Shown one piece after another: positions 60,145-64,000 of a stretch of 64,000 bases of DNA. The translations under genes were made by a program, and so were the position numbers. The DNA lies in NCBI GenBank assembly GCA_902781655.1, contig CACZJZ010000006.1, positions 62,001 through 126,000 of the forward strand, written 5' to 3'. Source of the DNA: an uncultured Lachnospiraceae bacterium. GTDB lineage: Bacteria; Bacillota; Clostridia; Lachnospirales; Lachnospiraceae. The notes below the pieces were generated by a model. That model searched no databases. It saw only the letters and a list, made by a program, of their open reading frames with translations, and was not told the origin of the DNA. Each line of letters starts with the position of its first letter. Position 1 is the stretch's first letter.

Positions 60145-62697
60145 TTGAACAGTCGGAATCATGATCACAGCAGAACAGGGGCGGGCGGACAAGGCAGAGA
60201 CGGAAGAGAAGAGCGGACGCCGGTTCCTCCTCACCGGTTCCATTCCTTCAACCGCCGCATGCGCGGCAAACTGATGTTCCTGTTTCTCTGTCTGCTTGCT
60301 CTTTTCGCAATGCTGGTCGGAAATATCATACGCATCAACCGGGACAACGGGGATGAATACAAGCGGCAGGTGCTCATGCAGCAGAGCTATGACAGCACGA
60401 CGCTTCCGTTCCGCCGCGGCACGATCACGGACGCGAAGGGCACCACGTTGGCGACCAGCACGCTGGTTTATAATGTCATTCTGGATGCAAAGCAGATGCT
60501 GGAGAAGAAAGAGTATCTGGAGCCGTCGCTGAAGGCCATTCAATCCACGCTGGACATCGATTCGGCCAAGGTGCGGGAACTGGTCAAAGACAACCCTTCT
60601 TCCCAGTATTATATTTTGAAGAAAAATATTGACCTCGCCACGTACAATGCATATATGGATGCCAAAAATGCGGACAGCAACGTGCAGGGCATCTATTTTG
60701 AACAGGCATACATCCGGAGCTATCCGAACGATTCCCTGGCGTCGGATGTGATCGGCTTCGCCAGCTCGAATAATGAAGGCTCCTACGGACTGGAGGAGTA
60801 CTACAATGATATTCTGAACGGCACGCCGGGCCGCGAGTACGGATATATCAGCGGCGGCTCTGATGTGGAGAAGACGACCATTCCCGCGACAGACGGGGAC
60901 AATCTGCAGCTGACGCTGGATGCCAATATTCAGGCGATCTGTGAGAAGTATCTGCAGAAATTCAACGACGAGCACAAGGATGAGGTGCGCAGCGGCAACG
61001 GCGCGCGCAATGTCGGAGTCATCGTCATGGATCCGAACACCGGCGGTGTGCTCTCCATGGCAAGCTATCCGGGGTTCAATCTGAATAAACCATATGATAC
61101 GGCGCCGCTCGTCGGCATGACGAAGCTGGATTTTGATCACAACGATCAGCCGATGGAGAATGAATATCTGACGCAGGAGGATGTGGATGCCCTCACGGAC
61201 GAGGAGAAGACAAAATATCTGAATGCGCTCTGGAAGAATTACTGCATTTCAGATTATTATGAGCCCGGATCCACGGCCAAACCGTTCACGACAGCGGCCG
61301 GACTCGAGAGCGGTTCCTTCTCTCCCACGCAGACTTATCTGTGTGAGGGGAGTCTCACCGTGGCGGAGGGGACTGCGCCGATCAAGTGCCACAATACCAA
61401 CGGCGACGGCATTCTCTCTGTGGGGGAGGCCATCGAGCGGTCGTGCAACGTTGCCCTGATGCAGGAGGCGCTTGCGATTGGCAAGGAAACCTTCTGCAAA
61501 TTCCAGAACATTTTTGGATTCGGACTCAAGACCAACATCGATCTGGCGAACGAGGCCCGCACGGACAGCATGATCTACACGGCGGACAAGATGGGAATCA
61601 CGGATCTCGCCACCAATTCGTTCGGACAGAATTTTGACGTGACGATGATTCAGATGGCCGCGGGGTTCTGCTCTCTCATCAACGGCGGCGATTACTATCA
61701 GCCGCATGTCGTGAGCAAGATCACCAGTGCGTCCGGCGCAACGATCAGGACAATCGAACCGCATGTGATCAAGAAGACGGTTTCGGAGGAAACCAGCGCC
61801 TGGATCAGATCCTACTGCGAGCAGGTGGTTGCCGGTGCAAACGGCACAGGCCACACAGCCCGTCCGGCGGGATATATGATCGGCGGCAAGACCGGCACGG
61901 CCGAGACCATACCGAGAAATATGGGACAGTATGTTGTCTCCTTCATGGGTTTTGCGCCCGTCGATGATCCAAAGGTTCTGATCTATGTCGTCGTGGACCG
62001 GCCGAATTCGGATTACCAGGCGGATGCAAAATTCGCAACTGGAATTGTTCGGGACTGTCTCACGGAAATTCTTCCTTATATGAATATTCCAATGACGGAG
62101 GAACTTTCCGACGAGGAAAAACAGGAGCTGCAGGAGCTGCAGTCCTCCGGGACGCTGGCCATGAGCGCCTCGGAAATGGCGGCGCTGGGAAGCAGTGATA
62201 CCGCGTCGGGGCAGGATGGGACGGACAGCCAGGGCGATGATGGTCAGGCGCAGACGGCGGATGGCCAGAACACGGAGAACGGATCCTCCGCAGCATCCGG
62301 AGAGGGAACTTCCGGAACGGGTACAGCGCAGACAGACTGGAGAAATTTCCCGAAGGATGAGGTGACAGGGTATTACATCAATCCGACGACAGGGCACTAT
62401 GTCGATGCCCAGACGGGACAGGAACTGGACACCGGACCCGAAGGGTTCACAGGTACAGGGACCGGGGCAAGCACAGGAACGAATGGAGATGCTTCTGCGG
62501 AGGACTCTGCTGGCACTGCTTCGGGCACACAGAATAATGACTCCCAGGTGAATGTCACGGAAGACAGCGGAATCGGCGTCGGAACGTTGAATCTGACCGG
62601 AGCGGATACGACAGATCAGACGTCGCAGAACAGCGGAACTGCGGGCGGCGCGGCGGAGGACAACAATGCTGGCACTGCGGGCGGAGATGCAAACTGA
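60145..62697 (+). CDS. Class B penicillin-binding protein (FtsI/SpoVD-like transpeptidase)
   Basis: An 850-residue membrane transpeptidase that cross-links septal peptidoglycan. A TM span at about residues 43-62 is followed by the PBP dimer domain. The catalytic motifs are STAK (active Ser near 376), SCN near 433-435 and KTG near 582-584. From about residue 645 there is a roughly 200-residue extracellular tail rich in Gly, Ser, Thr, Ala and Asp, with one ordered-looking island GYYINPTTGHYVDAQTG; no PASTA repeats are seen. Start is TTG 60145 with AGGAGA upstream. Whether it is FtsI or the sporulation paralogue SpoVD cannot be decided. Confidence 0.9.
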   Translation: MNSRNHDHSRTGAGGQGRDGREERTPVPPHRFHSFNRRMRGKLMFLFLCLLALFAMLVGNIIRINRDNGDEYKRQVLMQQSYDSTTLPFRRGTITDAKGTTLATSTLVYNVILDAKQMLEKKEYLEPSLKAIQSTLDIDSAKVRELVKDNPSSQYYILKKNIDLATYNAYMDAKNADSNVQGIYFEQAYIRSYPNDSLASDVIGFASSNNEGSYGLEEYYNDILNGTPGREYGYISGGSDVEKTTIPATDGDNLQLTLDANIQAICEKYLQKFNDEHKDEVRSGNGARNVGVIVMDPNTGGVLSMASYPGFNLNKPYDTAPLVGMTKLDFDHNDQPMENEYLTQEDVDALTDEEKTKYLNALWKNYCISDYYEPGSTAKPFTTAAGLESGSFSPTQTYLCEGSLTVAEGTAPIKCHNTNGDGILSVGEAIERSCNVALMQEALAIGKETFCKFQNIFGFGLKTNIDLANEARTDSMIYTADKMGITDLATNSFGQNFDVTMIQMAAGFCSLINGGDYYQPHVVSKITSASGATIRTIEPHVIKKTVSEETSAWIRSYCEQVVAGANGTGHTARPAGYMIGGKTGTAETIPRNMGQYVVSFMGFAPVDDPKVLIYVVVDRPNSDYQADAKFATGIVRDCLTEILPYMNIPMTEELSDEEKQELQELQSSGTLAMSASEMAALGSSDTASGQDGTDSQGDDGQAQTADGQNTENGSSAASGEGTSGTGTAQTDWRNFPKDEVTGYYINPTTGHYVDAQTGQELDTGPEGFTGTGTGASTGTNGDASAEDSAGTASGTQNNDSQVNVTEDSGIGVGTLNLTGADTTDQTSQNSGTAGGAAEDNNAGTAGGDAN

Positions 62698-62771
62698 GAC
62701 GGCGGGATGCATCAAAGGCAGACCGCTGTATGAAGAATATATAGGGAACAAATGGAAGAGGGAGAGCAGAC

Positions 62772-63752
62772 ATGACTGGAATGGCAAAATTTGGAAGCGT
62801 CGTGCTTCCGATGTTCATCGCGTTTGCGGTGGTGTGGCTCATCGGGCCGTATATGATACGCTTTCTGAGGGCGAGGAAAGCACAGCAGACGGAACGGGAT
62901 GACGGGCCGAAATCTCATCTCGGGAAGACCGGAACACCCAACATGGGCGGACTGATGATTCTGGCTGGATTGCTTGCCGGCAGTCTCGTCATGGCGCCGA
63001 CGCACCCGGAGGTCATCCCGGTGCTGATTCTGACTGTGGGGTTCGGCATTGTCGGATTTGCCGATGACTTCATCAAGTCGGCAAAGAAGCGTTCCGATGG
63101 ACTGTCAGTGAAGCAGAAAATGGCGTTTCAGGTGGTCATTGCCCTGATTTACGCATGGTATGTCACGCACATTCATCAGATCCCGCTCTCCATGAAGGTG
63201 CCGTTTGCATCCGGCATGATACTTGACCTCGGCAGGGTGGGCAATGTCCTGCTTTTTCTGTTCGTCGCAGTTGCAACGGTGAACGGGACGAATTTTACGG
63301 ACGGTGTGGATGGTCTGTCCTCGAGTGTGACCACGGCGGTGGCACTTTTCTTCACAGTGGCAGCCCTGCTCACCGGTTCCGGTACGGCGGGCGCGGGCGC
63401 TGCCATGATCGGCGCGCTGCTCGGATTTCTGCTATATAATTGTCACCCGGCCCAGATCTTTATGGGCGATACCGGCTCTCTCGCACTCGGCGGCTTTGTG
63501 GTCGGGATGGCATATATGATGCAGTTGCCGCTTTTCATTCCTATTGTTGGATTTATTTACATGCTGGAGGTGATATCCGTCATCATCCAGGTGCTGTATT
63601 TCAAAAAGACACATGGAAAGCGCTTTTTCAGGATGGCGCCGATTCACCACCATTTTGAACTGGGAGGCTGGTCGGAAACCAGAGTGACCACCACATTCAC
63701 AGTCATCACGATGATTCTGTGTGCAGCCGGGCTGGCAGCTCTCTGGTGGTGA
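62772..63752 (+). CDS. mraY: Phospho-N-acetylmuramoyl-pentapeptide-transferase MraY
   Basis: A 326-residue, ten-span membrane enzyme that makes lipid I. Conserved parts include GTPNMGGLMIL near residue 54, FADDFIKSAKKRSDGLSVKQK with the Mg-binding aspartates near 97-98, NFTDGVDGLSS near 175, and the C-terminal MAPIHHHFELGGW. Length matches the family. It follows the PBP gene without murF between them, and murE is located at 39386, so the precursor ligase genes are dispersed. ftsW probably comes next. Confidence 0.95.
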   Translation: MTGMAKFGSVVLPMFIAFAVVWLIGPYMIRFLRARKAQQTERDDGPKSHLGKTGTPNMGGLMILAGLLAGSLVMAPTHPEVIPVLILTVGFGIVGFADDFIKSAKKRSDGLSVKQKMAFQVVIALIYAWYVTHIHQIPLSMKVPFASGMILDLGRVGNVLLFLFVAVATVNGTNFTDGVDGLSSSVTTAVALFFTVAALLTGSGTAGAGAAMIGALLGFLLYNCHPAQIFMGDTGSLALGGFVVGMAYMMQLPLFIPIVGFIYMLEVISVIIQVLYFKKTHGKRFFRMAPIHHHFELGGWSETRVTTTFTVITMILCAAGLAALWW

Positions 63753-63827
63753 TCGCATTTCCAGGCAGAACATGGAGCAGAACGGGAGAGGGAAGCCGTT
63801 TTGCCGCGCAGTTTGAGGAACTGAAAC

Positions 63828-64000
63828 TTGAAAACTGGGAGTCGAAGCAGACAACTTAACCGGGAGGATTACCGCTGGGAGGATGCCAGGCATAGCTCCT
63901 CCCGCGCGGGTGCGCATCCGCTTCCGGCGAGACGGAAGGCATCCAGCCGGAAGCGGAGCAGGGCATCCTGGATACAGATGGACTATTCCCTGGTTGTCAT
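63828..64000 (+). CDS. ftsW: Probable FtsW, 5' end only (start uncertain)
   Basis: The frame open to the window end reads ...WIQMDYSLVV, which resembles the start of the first TM helix in FtsW/SpoVE SEDS glycosyltransferases (a DYSL-type opening). The preceding 50 residues are very basic, as in many cytosolic FtsW N-termini. The only plausible starts are TTG 63828, about 9 bases after GAGG, or ATG 63978. The position after mraY fits a dcw cluster. A competing ATG at 63883 in another frame has an SD too close to it and encodes no recognisable protein. Confidence 0.5.
   Translation, partial: MKTGSRSRQLNREDYRWEDARHSSSRAGAHPLPARRKASSRKRSRASWIQMDYSLVV

Noticed and set aside
61249-62787. 512-codon frame antisense to the PBP gene
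   Set aside because: Arg/Ser-rich shadow translation opposite a well-defined transpeptidase.
63883-64000. Short frame starting at ATG 63883
   Set aside because: The SD is one base from the ATG and the product is Arg/Pro-rich and unrecognisable; the alternative frame reads as an FtsW start.

Overview
The window is chromosomal DNA from a GC-rich Clostridia-type Firmicute, most likely Lachnospiraceae or close to it. The evidence is the rpoD-trmK-nif3 order, an rpsT/lepA/hemW neighbourhood, a DUF4317 protein, a type A RNase P RNA, a fused SecDF, a DtxR/FeoA-FeoA-FeoB iron locus, Stp/PrkC with PASTA domains, and a Gram-positive dcw cluster. The species cannot be named from the sequence. Genes are dense and almost all on the + strand. 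I see no rRNA, tRNA, CRISPR array, insertion sequence or prophage.

Layout: 1-3262 holds the rpoD end, trmK, a nif3 homologue and a TGS/uridine-kinase-like protein. 3297-5941 holds rnpB and two tandem COG0523 GTPases; the first is His-rich and the second is fused to a YcgQ-like domain. 6049-11655 holds rpsT, lepA, an ECF S-component, DUF4317 and hemW. 11696-17923 holds a GH25 lysozyme with cell-wall-binding repeats, then pilT, yifB/comM and dprA, which looks like a DNA-uptake group. 17981-26049 is a six-subunit Ech-type energy-converting [NiFe] hydrogenase followed by hypC, hypD and hypE. 26046-34521 holds hisS, aspS, an Sfp-type phosphopantetheinyl transferase (minus strand), secDF and recJ.

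34578-38940 is a metal locus: a DtxR/MntR repressor (minus strand) divergent from feoA, feoA and a feoB that carries a one-base frameshift, then two small membrane proteins and an HMA protein. 39282-52386 is housekeeping: murE, priA, def, fmt, a YugP-type protease, rsmB, rlmN, stp, prkC and rsgA. 52449-57700 holds a ZIP transporter, a TetR regulator with a CPA2-type antiporter, ychF and lgt. 57905-64000 is the start of the division and cell-wall cluster: mraZ, rsmH, ftsL, a class B PBP, mraY and probably the start of ftsW.

Two themes stand out. Metal handling recurs: COG0523 GTPases, Ni-Fe hydrogenase, Feo/DtxR, HMA and ZIP. Intergenic RNA structure is also unusually prominent. There are long near-perfect inverted repeats (9191-9267, 39002-39060, 57828-57898) and a recurring short GC-rich hairpin that closes just upstream of the Shine-Dalgarno of downstream cistrons. 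The stp-prkC spacer is almost entirely stem-loops. These structures, the GTPase/YcgQ fusion and the frameshifted feoB are the items most worth following up.
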